64,000 nucleotides of DNA from Aestuariimicrobium kwangyangense DSM 21549 (GTDB lineage Bacteria > Actinomycetota > Actinomycetes > Propionibacteriales > Propionibacteriaceae): positions 1,240,001 to 1,304,000 of the forward strand of contig NZ_ATXE01000001.1 in the NCBI RefSeq assembly GCF_000421525.1. The letters run 5' to 3'. Shown here piece after piece: positions 1 to 8,946 of this stretch. The notes below the pieces were generated by a model that was given only the letters and a program-made list of their open reading frames with translations, was not told the DNA's origin and did not search any database. Each line of letters starts with the position of its first letter. Positions within the stretch are counted from its first letter, which is position 1. Made by a program: the position numbers and the translations under genes.

Positions 1-1929
1 ATCTCGCTGTTTCGCCCCGGGCCGGTGAAGTCCGACATGGTGGTGCCCTTCCTGAACGCGCGCCAGGGCTGGAAGGACCCGGTGTACCTGCACCCCGACC
101 TGGTGCCGGTGCTCGAGGAGACCGGCGGCGTGGTGGTCTTCCACGAGCAGATCATCCAGATCGTCGCCGTCATGACCGGCTGTTCGCTGGCCCAGGCCGA
201 CGAGGTCCGGCGGGCCTTGGGCGACCCGGCGGGACAGGCCGATGTGCGCGCCTGGTTCATTCCCACCACGATCGACCGTGGTTACGACGAACGGGTGGTC
301 GAGAAGGTCTGGTCGGTGCTGGCCGCCTTCGCCTCGTTCGGTTTCTGCAAGGCGCACGCGGCCGCCTTCGCCCTGCCCACCTATCAGTCGGCCTGGTTGA
401 AGCGGCACCATCCGGCCCATTTCATCGCCGGTGTGCTCACCCACGACCCGGGTATGTACCCCAAGCGGCTGATCCTCGAGGAGGCGCGGCGCATGCAGGT
501 GCCCGTGCTCGGGCTCGACGTGAACGCCTCCAGTGACGTCTATCGGGTGGAGTGTCTGCACGGCCTCGAGTGGGGTGACTGGCGCCCGTCTCGCCGCACT
601 GACCTCGACGAGGAACAGGAACAGGCGGGGTTGGAGCCGGGCAGTGACCCGGCCACCGCCGTTCGTCCGTTGAACCCCCAGGGCCTGCCCCAGGACCCCG
701 AACACGGCATCCGGATGGCCCTCAACGAGGTGAAGGGCATCAGTGCCATCGAGGTCGCCCGGATCGTCGCTGGCCAGCCGTACCACTCCCTCACCGACTT
801 CTGGAACCGGGCGCAGGTCGATGCCCCCGTGGTCGAACGGCTGGTGCTGGCCGGTGCCTTCGACCGGCTCTACGGCATCGGACGAGCGGCCGCGGTGCAC
901 CAGCGAGGGCTGCTCACCCGTCGTGACCTCGTGCTCGCTGTCGCCGACCTGCGTCGGCTCCAGGTGGTGGAGGCGCGGACCGCCTCCCGCGCCAAGGGAC
1001 TGCGACGCACCAAGCCCGTGGCGTCGAACCTCGACGATCCCCGCGATCTGGCCAGGTCCCAGGCACAGGGTGAGGTGGTGAACGCACGCCGCGCGGATGC
1101 CTTCGCGGGGGTGCAGTTGGCCCTCGACTTCACCGACCCGGGGGAGGACGAAGCCCGGTCCGAGGGGTGGGGGTCCTCCCGCCAGGGTCCCGGCGACGTG
1201 GCCGCCACGGGGCTGCCCGAACTCGACGACCGGCAGCGCCTCGAACTCGAACTCGAGATCCTCGGCATGGACGCCAGCCAGCACGTGATGGCCTTCTACC
1301 GCGCCTTCCTGCAGCGGTTGGGCACCACCTGGTCGCCTGACCTGCTGGGCCAGCGCTCGCATGCCGACCTGCTGGTGGCGGGAGTGAAGGTGGCCACCCA
1401 GACACCGCCGGTGCGCAGCGGACGACGAGTCGTCTTCCTGACCCTCGATGATGGTTCCGGACCAGTCGATGCCACCTTCTTCGAGGACGCCCAGGGTCCG
1501 TACGCGGCGACGGTGTTCTCGAGTTGGCTCCTGGTGGTGCGCGGGGAGTTGCGCCGCACCGGGCCCCGTGGGGTCTCACTGCGGGCGACGGGGGCGTGGG
1601 ACCTGCAGGCGCTGTTCGCGACCTACCAGGCCCACCTGACCCGGGACGGCGACGTCGACGCGGCGATGCAGGCCGTGGTCGACGAGATCAACGCCCGTCC
1701 CGAGCAACTGCAGGCGTCGGCGCCCCGTGCGGAGCGGATGACCGATGCCCGTCCCGCCGCCGACGCGCAGACCCACGGACGAGCCGGGGGCATGGGTCCC
1801 CGTCGCGTCCTGGTGCACGCCAGCGGTTTCAAGCAGTCGCCCTATGCCGACGTGAAACCGGCCGGCACCCCGGCTGCGCAGGCACCACGCAAGCTGTGGC
1901 ACTCCAGCCCGGGAAGTTCGGGGTGGTGA
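1..1929 (+). CDS. dnaE2: Error-prone DNA polymerase DnaE2, 3' part (5' end outside window)
   Basis: The frame is open from base 1 (ISLFRPGPVKSDMV) and ends in TGA at 1927-1929, giving the last 642 residues of a C-family DNA polymerase usually about 1,050-1,100 aa long. The SLFRPGPV stretch is a conserved part of the DnaE polymerase core. Next comes a helix-hairpin-helix region (NEVKGISAIEVARI, about residues 237-250), a linker, and a C-terminal OB-fold (VFLTLDDGSGPVDATFF). DnaE2 is the non-replicative alpha-subunit paralogue that copies damaged templates in the actinobacterial mutasome. The linker holds QLALDF, a possible but unproven beta-clamp-binding motif. I call DnaE2 rather than replicative DnaE1 from the neighbouring Y-family polymerase and the C-terminal region. 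The upstream promoter, and so any damage box, is outside the window. Confidence 0.9.
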   Translation: MSLFRPGPVKSDMVVPFLNARQGWKDPVYLHPDLVPVLEETGGVVVFHEQIIQIVAVMTGCSLAQADEVRRALGDPAGQADVRAWFIPTTIDRGYDERVVEKVWSVLAAFASFGFCKAHAAAFALPTYQSAWLKRHHPAHFIAGVLTHDPGMYPKRLILEEARRMQVPVLGLDVNASSDVYRVECLHGLEWGDWRPSRRTDLDEEQEQAGLEPGSDPATAVRPLNPQGLPQDPEHGIRMALNEVKGISAIEVARIVAGQPYHSLTDFWNRAQVDAPVVERLVLAGAFDRLYGIGRAAAVHQRGLLTRRDLVLAVADLRRLQVVEARTASRAKGLRRTKPVASNLDDPRDLARSQAQGEVVNARRADAFAGVQLALDFTDPGEDEARSEGWGSSRQGPGDVAATGLPELDDRQRLELELEILGMDASQHVMAFYRAFLQRLGTTWSPDLLGQRSHADLLVAGVKVATQTPPVRSGRRVVFLTLDDGSGPVDATFFEDAQGPYAATVFSSWLLVVRGELRRTGPRGVSLRATGAWDLQALFATYQAHLTRDGDVDAAMQAVVDEINARPEQLQASAPRAERMTDARPAADAQTHGRAGGMGPRRVLVHASGFKQSPYADVKPAGTPAAQAPRKLWHSSPGSSGW

Positions 1930-1931
1930 CG

Positions 1932-3095
1932 ATGGCGAGCGAGACGGTGATCATGCACGTCGACATGGACGCCTTCTACGCCACCGTCGAACTGGCTCGC
2001 AGACCCGAACTGCGCGGACGACCGATGTGGGTGGGAGGCGCCGAGCGGGGGGTGGTGCTGTCGGCCAGCTACGAGGCACGCGCTGCGGGGGTGAGGTCGG
2101 GCATGCCCAGTTCACGGGCCAGGCGGTTGTGCCCCCAGGGGATTCCGGTGCCGCCCGACCACGACACCTATGCCGCGGTCAGCAAGGGTGTGTTCGCGAT
2201 CTTCGGAGGGGTCACCCCTCGGGTGGAGGCGATCTCGATCGATGAGGCCTTTCTCGACGTGACCGGGTCGGTGCTGCGGCTGGGGGATCCCCGGGTGATC
2301 GCCGAACTGATCCGTGCGCAGGTGGCCGACGAGCAGCAGATCACCTGTTCGGTCGGCATCGCGCCCTCGAAGTTCGTGGCCAAGCTCGCCTCGAACCAGG
2401 CCAAGCCCGACGGGGTGGTGCAGGTACCCCCCAGTCAGGTGGTCGCCTTCCTGCACCCGCTCCCGGTCGAGAAGGTGTGGGGGGTCGGGGAGTCGACCGC
2501 CGCTCGCCTGCACCAGCTGGGACTGACCACCATCGGCGAGGTGGCCCACACGTCCAGACAGACCCTGCAACGGGCGATGGGTACCCATGCGGGGGGGTGG
2601 TTGCACGACCTGTCGTGGGGCAGGGACGACCGCCGGGTGGTCGGGGAGGCGGTGGAGCGCAGCATCGGGGCGCAGGAGACGTTCTCCCGTGACACCGACG
2701 ACCCAGGTCTCGTGACCACCGAACTCCTGCGCATGGCGGCGCGCACCGCCGGACGCATGCGCCAGGCCCAGGTGCTCGGCCGAGGGGTGAGCATCTCGCT
2801 ACGGTTCGCGGACTTCACCACCATCACCCGCACCACGCAGCTGGCCACCCCGACCGATGTCACCGACGAGATCTACGCGGCAGCACTGAGGTGTTGGCGG
2901 GGGCTGAACCTGCAGCGGGCACGGATCCGCCGGGTGGGGGTACGGGTGGAACGGTTGGTCGATGCGGACGAGGCCTACCAGCAGTTCACCCTCGATGCCC
3001 CCGAGAAGGGCATGAGGGAGGTGGAACAGGCGGCTGACGCGGCCATCATGAGGTTCGGGCCCCACGCCGTGCGGCGAGCAAGGCTGACCGGCTGA
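1932..3095 (+). CDS. dinB: DNA polymerase IV (Y family)
   Basis: Translesion DNA polymerase of 387 aa. The catalytic motifs are intact: HVDMDAFYATVE at residues 8-19 and SIDEAFLDVT near residue 104 supply the metal-binding acidic residues. A helix-hairpin-helix thumb (LPVEKVWGVGESTAARL) and the little-finger domain follow. QQFTLD near the C-terminus resembles a beta-clamp-binding motif. ATG 1932 lies 2 nt after the dnaE2 stop; GTG 1926 in the same frame would overlap that stop, so the two genes are almost certainly cotranscribed and translationally coupled. The intact active site makes this a true DinB polymerase rather than ImuB, the catalytically dead partner usually placed beside dnaE2. 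No imuA' gene is visible downstream. Confidence 0.93.
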   Translation: MASETVIMHVDMDAFYATVELARRPELRGRPMWVGGAERGVVLSASYEARAAGVRSGMPSSRARRLCPQGIPVPPDHDTYAAVSKGVFAIFGGVTPRVEAISIDEAFLDVTGSVLRLGDPRVIAELIRAQVADEQQITCSVGIAPSKFVAKLASNQAKPDGVVQVPPSQVVAFLHPLPVEKVWGVGESTAARLHQLGLTTIGEVAHTSRQTLQRAMGTHAGGWLHDLSWGRDDRRVVGEAVERSIGAQETFSRDTDDPGLVTTELLRMAARTAGRMRQAQVLGRGVSISLRFADFTTITRTTQLATPTDVTDEIYAAALRCWRGLNLQRARIRRVGVRVERLVDADEAYQQFTLDAPEKGMREVEQAADAAIMRFGPHAVRRARLTG

Positions 3096-3119
3096 GGCCT
3101 GAACAGTCCGGACGGCGGG

Positions 3120-3509
3120 TCAGCGCCCCTCGTCCTGGCGCTTGCGCCAGCGCTCCTCGAACTTGTCCATCATCGAGCCGGAAGGGGCGGCCTTGGCGGC
3201 GGCCTGCTGCTTTGGCGTGTGGTGGTGCTGGCGCGGACCGCCACGCGAAGGCAACAACCCCAGTCCCGATGCAGCCGAGGCGGCCATCACCACGAAGCCG
3301 GCCACGCTGACCGTCCAATGGGTCTGGATGCCCAGCACCAGCAGGGTGAGCCCGACCAGGAAACCGATGCCCCCGGCCACGAGGTGGCGGGAACCACGGG
3401 TGGGACGAACCCGGCTGCCCCGCATCAGATGGGCAAGTTTCGGGTCGTCCTCGGCGAGGGACTGTTCGAGTTGCGCAAGCAGGCGCTGTTCCTCATCGGA
3501 GAGAGCCAT
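3120..3509 (-). CDS. DUF3040 family membrane protein
   Basis: Small membrane protein of 129 aa. It starts MALSDEEQRLLAQLEQSLAE, the signature opening of the actinobacterial DUF3040 family, and has two hydrophobic segments (about residues 40-60 and 65-85) and a basic, Gln/Ala-rich tail. The family has no established function. Two ATGs sit in tandem (3512 and 3509); AAGGAGG lies 1 nt before the first and 4 nt before the second, and the family alignment begins at the second. The gene is convergent with dinB (24-bp gap) and appears to have its own promoter about 100 bp upstream. In mycobacteria DUF3040 genes often lie near the mraZ/dcw region, as here. Confidence 0.85.
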   Translation of the reverse strand: MALSDEEQRLLAQLEQSLAEDDPKLAHLMRGSRVRPTRGSRHLVAGGIGFLVGLTLLVLGIQTHWTVSVAGFVVMAASAASGLGLLPSRGGPRQHHHTPKQQAAAKAAPSGSMMDKFEERWRKRQDEGR

Positions 3510-3615
3510 CATGCCTCCTTGCCTTGACCCTGGGATGACTGACCGGTGAACGGGGTGGCGGCCGACGATCCTCGGCTGCTGACCCTGGTGACCAGACGGT
3601 CTTGTTGTGTCCTCC

Positions 3616-3644
3616 AGTCTAGGCCGCGGGCGGGGCGGCACAAC
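3616..3644 (-). promoter_or_regulatory. Candidate promoter of the DUF3040 gene
   Basis: On the minus strand there is a -10 hexamer TAGACT (3621-3616) and a weak -35 TGTTGT (3644-3639) with a 17-bp spacer, about 105 nt before the start codon at 3509. This comes from sequence inspection only. Confidence 0.4.
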
Positions 3645-3698
3645 AGACAGCGTCTCGATTCGCGGGCCCGATCCTCTGGGGTGCCGGCCGGTCCGGAA

Positions 3699-5930
3699 TC
3701 ACTGGCGGACCCCGGACAGCCAGCGCCCGAGGTTCACCCACAATGACCTCGGCCACAACGTCGCGGCAAGGCCGCGTAGGCCGGTCTCGTGCTCGCGCAC
3801 CTCGTGGGTGAAGAACCGGATGTCATCGGCCAGGTCGGGTGACAGGTCGTCCATCGTCCTGGCGTACCGCGAGTGCTCCACCGCCAGCGCCAACCGGCTC
3901 AACGCCCCGGCGGCCTCGGTGCCCAATCCGGGGGCCGCTGCAGCGGCACGCCCGCGCGGTGATCCCTCGGGCCAGTCCGTGCCCGAGTCCACCAGCGTGT
4001 CCCGGGCCTCCTCCCACCACCCGGCCACCACGTGGTGGGGGTCCCCGGTGGCGTGCAGTCGTCCACGCCTGATCGACCGGCGCACCAGCAACGGCGTCAC
4101 GGCGAGGAGCGCCACGACCGCGAGCCCGCCGGTGGCCCCGATGACCTGCGCCCACGGCATCACGAAGCCCGTGCCCCCGCTCACGGGCGCGGCCGTGCTC
4201 TGGCTGGCGCTGGGGTCCGAACTGGGGGCGCTGGCGCTCGACGACGAGGTCGGGTCGGACGACGGCTGCTGGGAGGTGCTGGAACTGGGGGTGGGTTGGT
4301 TCAGAGGTGAGGTCACGGTCCACATCGGGGCGTCAGCGACGGCTGCGGTCGGCTCGAAGCGAACCCAGCCGAAGCCGGCGAAGTAGAGCTCGGGCCAGGC
4401 GTGCATGTTGCGTCCGCGAACCCGCCACTGGTCGCCCGTCTTCTCACCGGGCAGGAAGCCGACGGCCACGCGGGAGGGAATGCCCTCGAGCCGCGCCATC
4501 AGCGCCATCGCCGAGGCGAAGTGGATGCAGTACCCGGCCTTGTCCCGCAGCAGGAAGTTGGCGATCACCTCATAGCCGTCGCCGGCCGGGGCCGTGGTCG
4601 AGTAGGTGAACCGGCGGGGGTCGCGCAGGTACTCCTGGATCGCCGCTGCCTTCAGCACGGGGGTCGGTGCGTCCTTCGTGATCGAGGCCGCCAGTTCGGC
4701 GATCTCGGCCGGCACGTCGCTGGGCACCTGGGCGGTGACGGCAGCGTCGGCGGGTGCCCCAGGGATCGCCTCGTTGAACTGCTGCGGGTTGGGATCGGTG
4801 TCGACACTGGTCACCTCGTAGGAGAGGTTGCGCGTCGACTCGGTGCCGTTGGCGGCGGTCGAGACGAGGGTGAGGGTGTTGCGATCCCAGGCCCACTCGC
4901 CCGTGGCCTGGAACGAGTCGGGCGCATAGGGGGCAGGCAGGTACTGGGTCGAGAAGTCACCGACGTTGATCTGCGTGGTGGTCCGGCGCGTCGACGAGAC
5001 CCCCGGGGGCTGGGGGAGCGAGCCGGTGCTCAACTGCATCGGGGTCAGCTTCCACCCCGTGCGGTCGATCTGGCTGAGCGAGGTCAACCGGATGTACTCC
5101 CCGGTGGGGCTGTTACTGGTGTAGGTCATGACGACCCGTTCCGACTGCTGGGCCAGGTTCTTCTGCAGCTCGATGGTGGGGTCGACCAGTTGGATCGGGC
5201 CGTTGCCCCGGGGTCGCCGGGCATCGAGGTCGAGGGTGCCGAAGGTGGGCAGCAGGCTGCCGGCGGCTATGGCCGCGGCCAGCACCGGTATCCCGACCAC
5301 GGCTGCCATGCGCCACACCCCCCAGCGGGAGTGCGTGCGTTCGGCGGAGTCGGTGACCAGGTTCCTCGTCCACGTGCCGAGTCGGTTGGCGGTGTCCGCC
5401 GCGAGGATCACCAGGTAACCCGAGGCCAGCAGGGCGAAGACCCACCACGACACACCACCCGGCAGGGCGAGGGCTGGGATCAGGTAGACCGAGACGAGCG
5501 GTGCCAGCGACCAGGCGGGCGATGAGAGGGTCAGCACCAGCAGGTCCATCAGGATGGTGACCAGACCCAGGATGATCAGGAACAGCCAGCGGACGGCGCC
5601 GTTGGCCTCCATGGGCGCCGACTCGGTGCGGATGGTGAGAACCGCCTCGAGGTAGAGCTGCCCCAGTTGTTGCAGCCAGCTGCCCGACGCGGGTTGGGCG
5701 CTGAGTCCCAGTCCCAGTCCGACGCCGGCCACGACGAGCAACTGCCACAGGTGCACCAGCCAGGAGCCCACGCGCAGGCGTCTGGCCCCGGCCGAGATCA
5801 CCATCAGCACGGCGACCAGTCCGATGCCGAAGGCCAGCAACAGCCGGTCGCTGGTGAGGGCGAGCATCGACACGGTGGCGAGCACCATGGCGCCCATCGT
5901 GGCGAGGGCGAGTCGGTCCGTCGTCCTCAT
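3699..5930 (-). CDS. Transglutaminase-like (TgpA-type) membrane protein
   Basis: Protein of 743 aa. The N-terminal ~220 residues hold about six to seven membrane segments, followed by an external transglutaminase-core domain, a Pro/Ser-rich linker, another membrane segment near residue 615 and a cytoplasmic C-terminal DUF4129-like tail. The core has the catalytic Cys in AGYCIHFASAMALMARLEG and His in NMHAWPELYF. The usual third-residue position reads WVRFEPTA, with Glu where Asp is common. Its ATG overlaps the stop of the upstream DUF58 gene (ATGA), so the MoxR-DUF58-TgpA order is an operon. Such trios are widespread, and MoxR ATPases are thought to act as chaperones for membrane or secreted partners. 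The substrate is unknown. Confidence 0.9.
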   Translation of the reverse strand: MRTTDRLALATMGAMVLATVSMLALTSDRLLLAFGIGLVAVLMVISAGARRLRVGSWLVHLWQLLVVAGVGLGLGLSAQPASGSWLQQLGQLYLEAVLTIRTESAPMEANGAVRWLFLIILGLVTILMDLLVLTLSSPAWSLAPLVSVYLIPALALPGGVSWWVFALLASGYLVILAADTANRLGTWTRNLVTDSAERTHSRWGVWRMAAVVGIPVLAAAIAAGSLLPTFGTLDLDARRPRGNGPIQLVDPTIELQKNLAQQSERVVMTYTSNSPTGEYIRLTSLSQIDRTGWKLTPMQLSTGSLPQPPGVSSTRRTTTQINVGDFSTQYLPAPYAPDSFQATGEWAWDRNTLTLVSTAANGTESTRNLSYEVTSVDTDPNPQQFNEAIPGAPADAAVTAQVPSDVPAEIAELAASITKDAPTPVLKAAAIQEYLRDPRRFTYSTTAPAGDGYEVIANFLLRDKAGYCIHFASAMALMARLEGIPSRVAVGFLPGEKTGDQWRVRGRNMHAWPELYFAGFGWVRFEPTAAVADAPMWTVTSPLNQPTPSSSTSQQPSSDPTSSSSASAPSSDPSASQSTAAPVSGGTGFVMPWAQVIGATGGLAVVALLAVTPLLVRRSIRRGRLHATGDPHHVVAGWWEEARDTLVDSGTDWPEGSPRGRAAAAAPGLGTEAAGALSRLALAVEHSRYARTMDDLSPDLADDIRFFTHEVREHETGLRGLAATLWPRSLWVNLGRWLSGVRQ

Positions 5931-7198
5931 CGGGTGCTCACCCCCACCCGGTCGAGTGACCGCCAGGCCTCGTCGATGGTCGTCGTGCCGGTCACCTCGA
6001 CCACCCGCCAGGCATGACGACGCAGCAGGTCGATCGCCGCCTCGTGCTCACCGGCGAGGGACTCGTCCCCCCGGAAGCGACGAGCGGTGAAGGTGTCGAC
6101 GTCGAGCACCATGGCCAGCCCCTGGGCCCGGTGGGAGCGCATCGCGACCAGGGCGTGCACGTCGTCGCGGCTGAGGCGTCCGGTGATGGCGATCAGCACC
6201 TCGCCGGTCTGGTGGCCTGTGGCGGCGCGCACCATCGTCGCCAGCGACGTGTTGTGGCTGGTCATGGTCACGTCGGTCAGGGTGAGCGCGACCGACTCCC
6301 GCAACTCGTCGGGGGTCAGCCTGTCCGCATCGACCAACGGTCCCTCGGTGTCGAGGATGCTGAGTCGGTAGCCCGACGAGATCATGTGCATCGCGACCGA
6401 GGCGGCGGCCGAGACCGCCCATTCGAAGGAACTGTCCTGACCCATGCCGGCGTGGGCCGAGGAGCGGTTGTCGAGCAGCACGGACACGCTGGGATCCCAG
6501 GCCTGTTCCTCGCGGCGCACCATCAGTTCGTCGCGCCGGGCGGTCGAGCGCCAGTGGATCCGACGCACGTCGTCCCCGGCCCGGTACTCGCGTACCAGCA
6601 CGTCGTCGGCGCCGACCAGCCCGATCCGCTGGGGGGTCGAGTCACCGCTCTGGCCCTGCCCGGTGGCCGACCCCATGCTCGACAACGGCACGATGCGCGG
6701 GGTGATCATGGTCTCTCGGGTGGAGGCGAAGCGACGATCCATCTTGGCCAGCCCGAAGGGGTCGGTGGCCCGGACCAGCAGGGGCCCCACCTGGTAGCGG
6801 CCCCGCTCGAGGCCCTCGAGTGGGTAGTTGACCTGCCGCGACCACTCACCGGCGAAGCGGTGCACGGTGAACCGCGGGCGGCGTCCGAGCTGGCGGGGGA
6901 TCGCCTCCTCGAACTGCAGCAGTCCCAGCGGTAGCGATCCCCGTTTGGTCAGGGTGAGGCTGCCCCGCAGCCGCTCACCCAGGGGGGCGCGGGCGGGGTT
7001 CAGTCGGCGTTCCACCGCCAGCGACATGCGCGATCGTCCGACCATCACCATGGCGACCGCCGGCAGCGCGATCAGCAGCAGTCCCAACCAGAGCAGGTCG
7101 TTCTGGCCGAACAGCATCGCGGCGACGGTGACGATCGCTCCGAGGATGACGAGCGTCCAGCCCCGCGAGGTGAGCATGCGCAGGACGCTCATGGTCAC
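5927..7198 (-). CDS. DUF58 domain protein
   Basis: Protein of 423 aa. Two hydrophobic helices lie near the N-terminus (residues 14-55), then a long soluble region with the DUF58 signature around GDDVRRIHWRSTARRDELMV. A vWA-like segment follows (SVSVLLDNRSS). GTG 7198 overlaps the moxR stop as GTGA; ATG 7192 is the alternative start. DUF58 proteins nearly always accompany MoxR AAA+ ATPases and are presumed partners or substrates of the ATPase. It is the middle gene of a three-gene operon with 4-nt overlaps at both ends, so stoichiometric, coupled translation is likely. Function beyond this association is not established. Confidence 0.9.
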   Translation of the reverse strand: MTMSVLRMLTSRGWTLVILGAIVTVAAMLFGQNDLLWLGLLLIALPAVAMVMVGRSRMSLAVERRLNPARAPLGERLRGSLTLTKRGSLPLGLLQFEEAIPRQLGRRPRFTVHRFAGEWSRQVNYPLEGLERGRYQVGPLLVRATDPFGLAKMDRRFASTRETMITPRIVPLSSMGSATGQGQSGDSTPQRIGLVGADDVLVREYRAGDDVRRIHWRSTARRDELMVRREEQAWDPSVSVLLDNRSSAHAGMGQDSSFEWAVSAAASVAMHMISSGYRLSILDTEGPLVDADRLTPDELRESVALTLTDVTMTSHNTSLATMVRAATGHQTGEVLIAITGRLSRDDVHALVAMRSHRAQGLAMVLDVDTFTARRFRGDESLAGEHEAAIDLLRRHAWRVVEVTGTTTIDEAWRSLDRVGVSTR

Positions 7199-8163
7199 CG
7201 ACGATCGGGGATGACCACCGACGACACGGCGTGCTCGATGATGTCGGCCACCGAGCGCCCGTCGAGCTGGGCGGCCGTGGAGGGCAACACTCGGTGTGAC
7301 AGCACGGGACGAGCCAGGGCCTGCACGTCGTCGGGAATGGCGTAGTCGCGGCTGTGCAGGGCGGCGTGCGCCCGCACGGCCCGCAGCAGGTGGAGACTGG
7401 CCCGTGGCGAAGCTCCCAGACGCAGGTCGTCGGTCCGGCGGGTGGCGGTGACCACGTCGATGATGTAGTCCTTCACCGCCGGTGCGACGTAGACGTCCTT
7501 GATGATCTCGATGAGCCGCACGATCTCGGGTCCGTCGGTGACAGGTTGCAGGTCTGACAGGGGCTGGCGGGCACCGTGGTGCTCCAGCATGGCGAGCTCG
7601 GCACCGCGGGTGGGGTAGCCCATCTCGACCCGTGCCATGAACCGGTCGCGCTGGGCCTCGGGCAGGGGATAGGTGCCCTCCATCTCGATGGGGTTCTGGG
7701 TGGCGACCACCATGAACGGCGAGGCGAGCTCGTGGGTGACACCGTCGGACGAGACCTGGCGCTCCGCCATGGCCTCGAGGAGGGCCGACTGGGTCTTGGG
7801 CGAGGCACGGTTGATCTCGTCGCCGACGACGATGTTGGCGAAGATGGCGCCGGGCTTGAACTCGAAGTCGCGCGTGACCTGGTTGAAGACGCTGACCCCG
7901 GTGATGTCGCTGGGCAACAGGTCGGGGGTGAACTGCAGCCGGCGAACGGTGCAGTCGATGGACTTGGCCAGGGCCCGGGCCAGCATGGTCTTGCCGACGC
8001 CCGGCACGTCCTCCACCAGCAGGTGCCCCTCGGCGAGCAGCACGGTCATCGCGAGGGTGATCTGGTCGCGCTTGCCCTCGATCACCTGCTCGATGGCGCC
8101 TCGAACACGATCGGTGATCTCGATCACCTCGTCGATCGCGACGGCCTGGTTCGTGTCTGCCAC
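7195..8163 (-). CDS. MoxR family AAA+ ATPase
   Basis: Protein of 322 aa and first gene of the operon. It has Walker A GVGKTMLARALAKS (about residues 56-69), a Walker B/sensor region VVGDEINRASPKTQSALLEA, an arginine-finger region near EAQRDRFMARVEMGYP and a C-terminal lid domain, as expected of MoxR (AAA_3) ATPases that remodel partner proteins. The start is GTG 8163 (VADTNQ), preceded by GAGGAG at a 4-5 nt spacing. It is transcribed divergently from mraZ, with a 331-bp gap between the start codons. A candidate minus-strand -10 (TAGGCT, 8264-8259) lies about 100 bp upstream, with no convincing -35. Confidence 0.93.
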   Translation of the reverse strand: MADTNQAVAIDEVIEITDRVRGAIEQVIEGKRDQITLAMTVLLAEGHLLVEDVPGVGKTMLARALAKSIDCTVRRLQFTPDLLPSDITGVSVFNQVTRDFEFKPGAIFANIVVGDEINRASPKTQSALLEAMAERQVSSDGVTHELASPFMVVATQNPIEMEGTYPLPEAQRDRFMARVEMGYPTRGAELAMLEHHGARQPLSDLQPVTDGPEIVRLIEIIKDVYVAPAVKDYIIDVVTATRRTDDLRLGASPRASLHLLRAVRAHAALHSRDYAIPDDVQALARPVLSHRVLPSTAAQLDGRSVADIIEHAVSSVVIPDRR

Positions 8164-8418
8164 GGTTCTCCTCGCTGGTGCGCCGCCGGTGGGCGGCCTG
8201 GTGGGCGACTTCGGATCAGGCGTGGACGTCGGAGCACCACCCCCACGCAGACTGCCTCAGCCTAACCACTGCAGGCAACGGCGGGGAAGAAACCGGGTCG
8301 GGGGCCCGGCCCAGCAGGTGCCCGGGTGGCCTCGGCCCCGCCACGCCTCGAGCGGGCTCGCTCCGAGCCGCGGGAGCTGGTGGGAAGGGGGAGCAACACA
8401 CCGGCGCCTATGGTCTTG

Positions 8419-8475
8419 GTGGGGCGAAGTGGAGTATGGTGGAGCGCAGTGGAGCAGACGGGTGCTTCTGTGGAG
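8419..8475 (+). promoter_or_regulatory. Candidate MraZ operator: GTGGRG boxes at 10-bp spacing
   Basis: GTGGGG at 8419 and GTGGAG at 8429, 8439 and 8449 start exactly 10 bp apart. A further GTGGAG stands at 8470, 20 bp before the mraZ ATG. MraZ of E. coli and several other bacteria binds a row of short TGGG-type repeats separated by 5 nt, that is a 10-bp period on one DNA face, just upstream of its own gene. The rest of the 331-bp moxR-mraZ gap (8164-8418) holds no gene. A TATGGT at 8410-8415 or 8436-8441 could be the -10 element the boxes overlap. Confidence 0.75.
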
Positions 8476-8494
8476 CGACAGGGGAGGGTGCGGG

Positions 8495-8935
8495 ATGTTT
8501 CTCGGTACCTACTCGCCCAAGCTCGACGAGAAGGGCCGGCTGTTCCTGCCAGCGAAGTTCCGGGAGGCGCTCGCGGACGGAGTGGTGGTCACCAGGCAGC
8601 AGGACCGCTGTCTGGCCATCTATCCGCTCGAGACCTTCAGGCAGATGACGGTGGCGAGCATGAAGGCCCCGAGCACCTTCAAGCGAGTGCGGGACTACCA
8701 GCGCATGCTGGCGGCCAGTGCTTCGGACGAGGTGCCCGACAAGCAGGGACGCATCACGATTCCTCCCCGGCTGCGCGACTACGCCGGCCTCGACAAGGAA
8801 TTGGTCCTGGTGGGCTCGATCGATCGCCTCGAGGTCTGGGATCCGGCTGCATGGGATGCCTATTCCGCGCAGAACGAGGACGCCTTCGCAGAGATGAACG
8901 AGGACCCCTTCCTCGGTTTCGACCAGCACGACTGA
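8495..8935 (+). CDS. mraZ: Transcriptional regulator MraZ
   Basis: Protein of 146 aa starting [19 protein letters not shown], the typical MraZ opening. Two SpoVT/AbrB-like swapped-hairpin domains each carry a DxKGR motif: [13 protein letters not shown] near residue 11 and [13 protein letters not shown] near residue 83. MraZ forms a ring and represses its own dcw operon by binding direct repeats upstream. It is the first gene of the dcw cluster, and GGGGAGGG lies 6-13 nt before ATG 8495. The C-terminus extends a little past the second domain with an acidic tail. A 227-bp gap full of repeats separates it from rsmH, unlike the tight spacing later in the cluster. Confidence 0.96.
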   Translation: MFLGTYSPKLDEKGRLFLPAKFREALADGVVVTRQQDRCLAIYPLETFRQMTVASMKAPSTFKRVRDYQRMLAASASDEVPDKQGRITIPPRLRDYAGLDKELVLVGSIDRLEVWDPAAWDAYSAQNEDAFAEMNEDPFLGFDQHD

Positions 8936-8946
8936 ACACCCCCCAA

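Noticed and set aside
4401-5525. A 374-codon plus-strand frame opposite the transglutaminase gene
   Set aside because: The minus-strand frame encodes a recognisable transglutaminase core in an operon with overlaps; the plus-strand product has no recognisable features.
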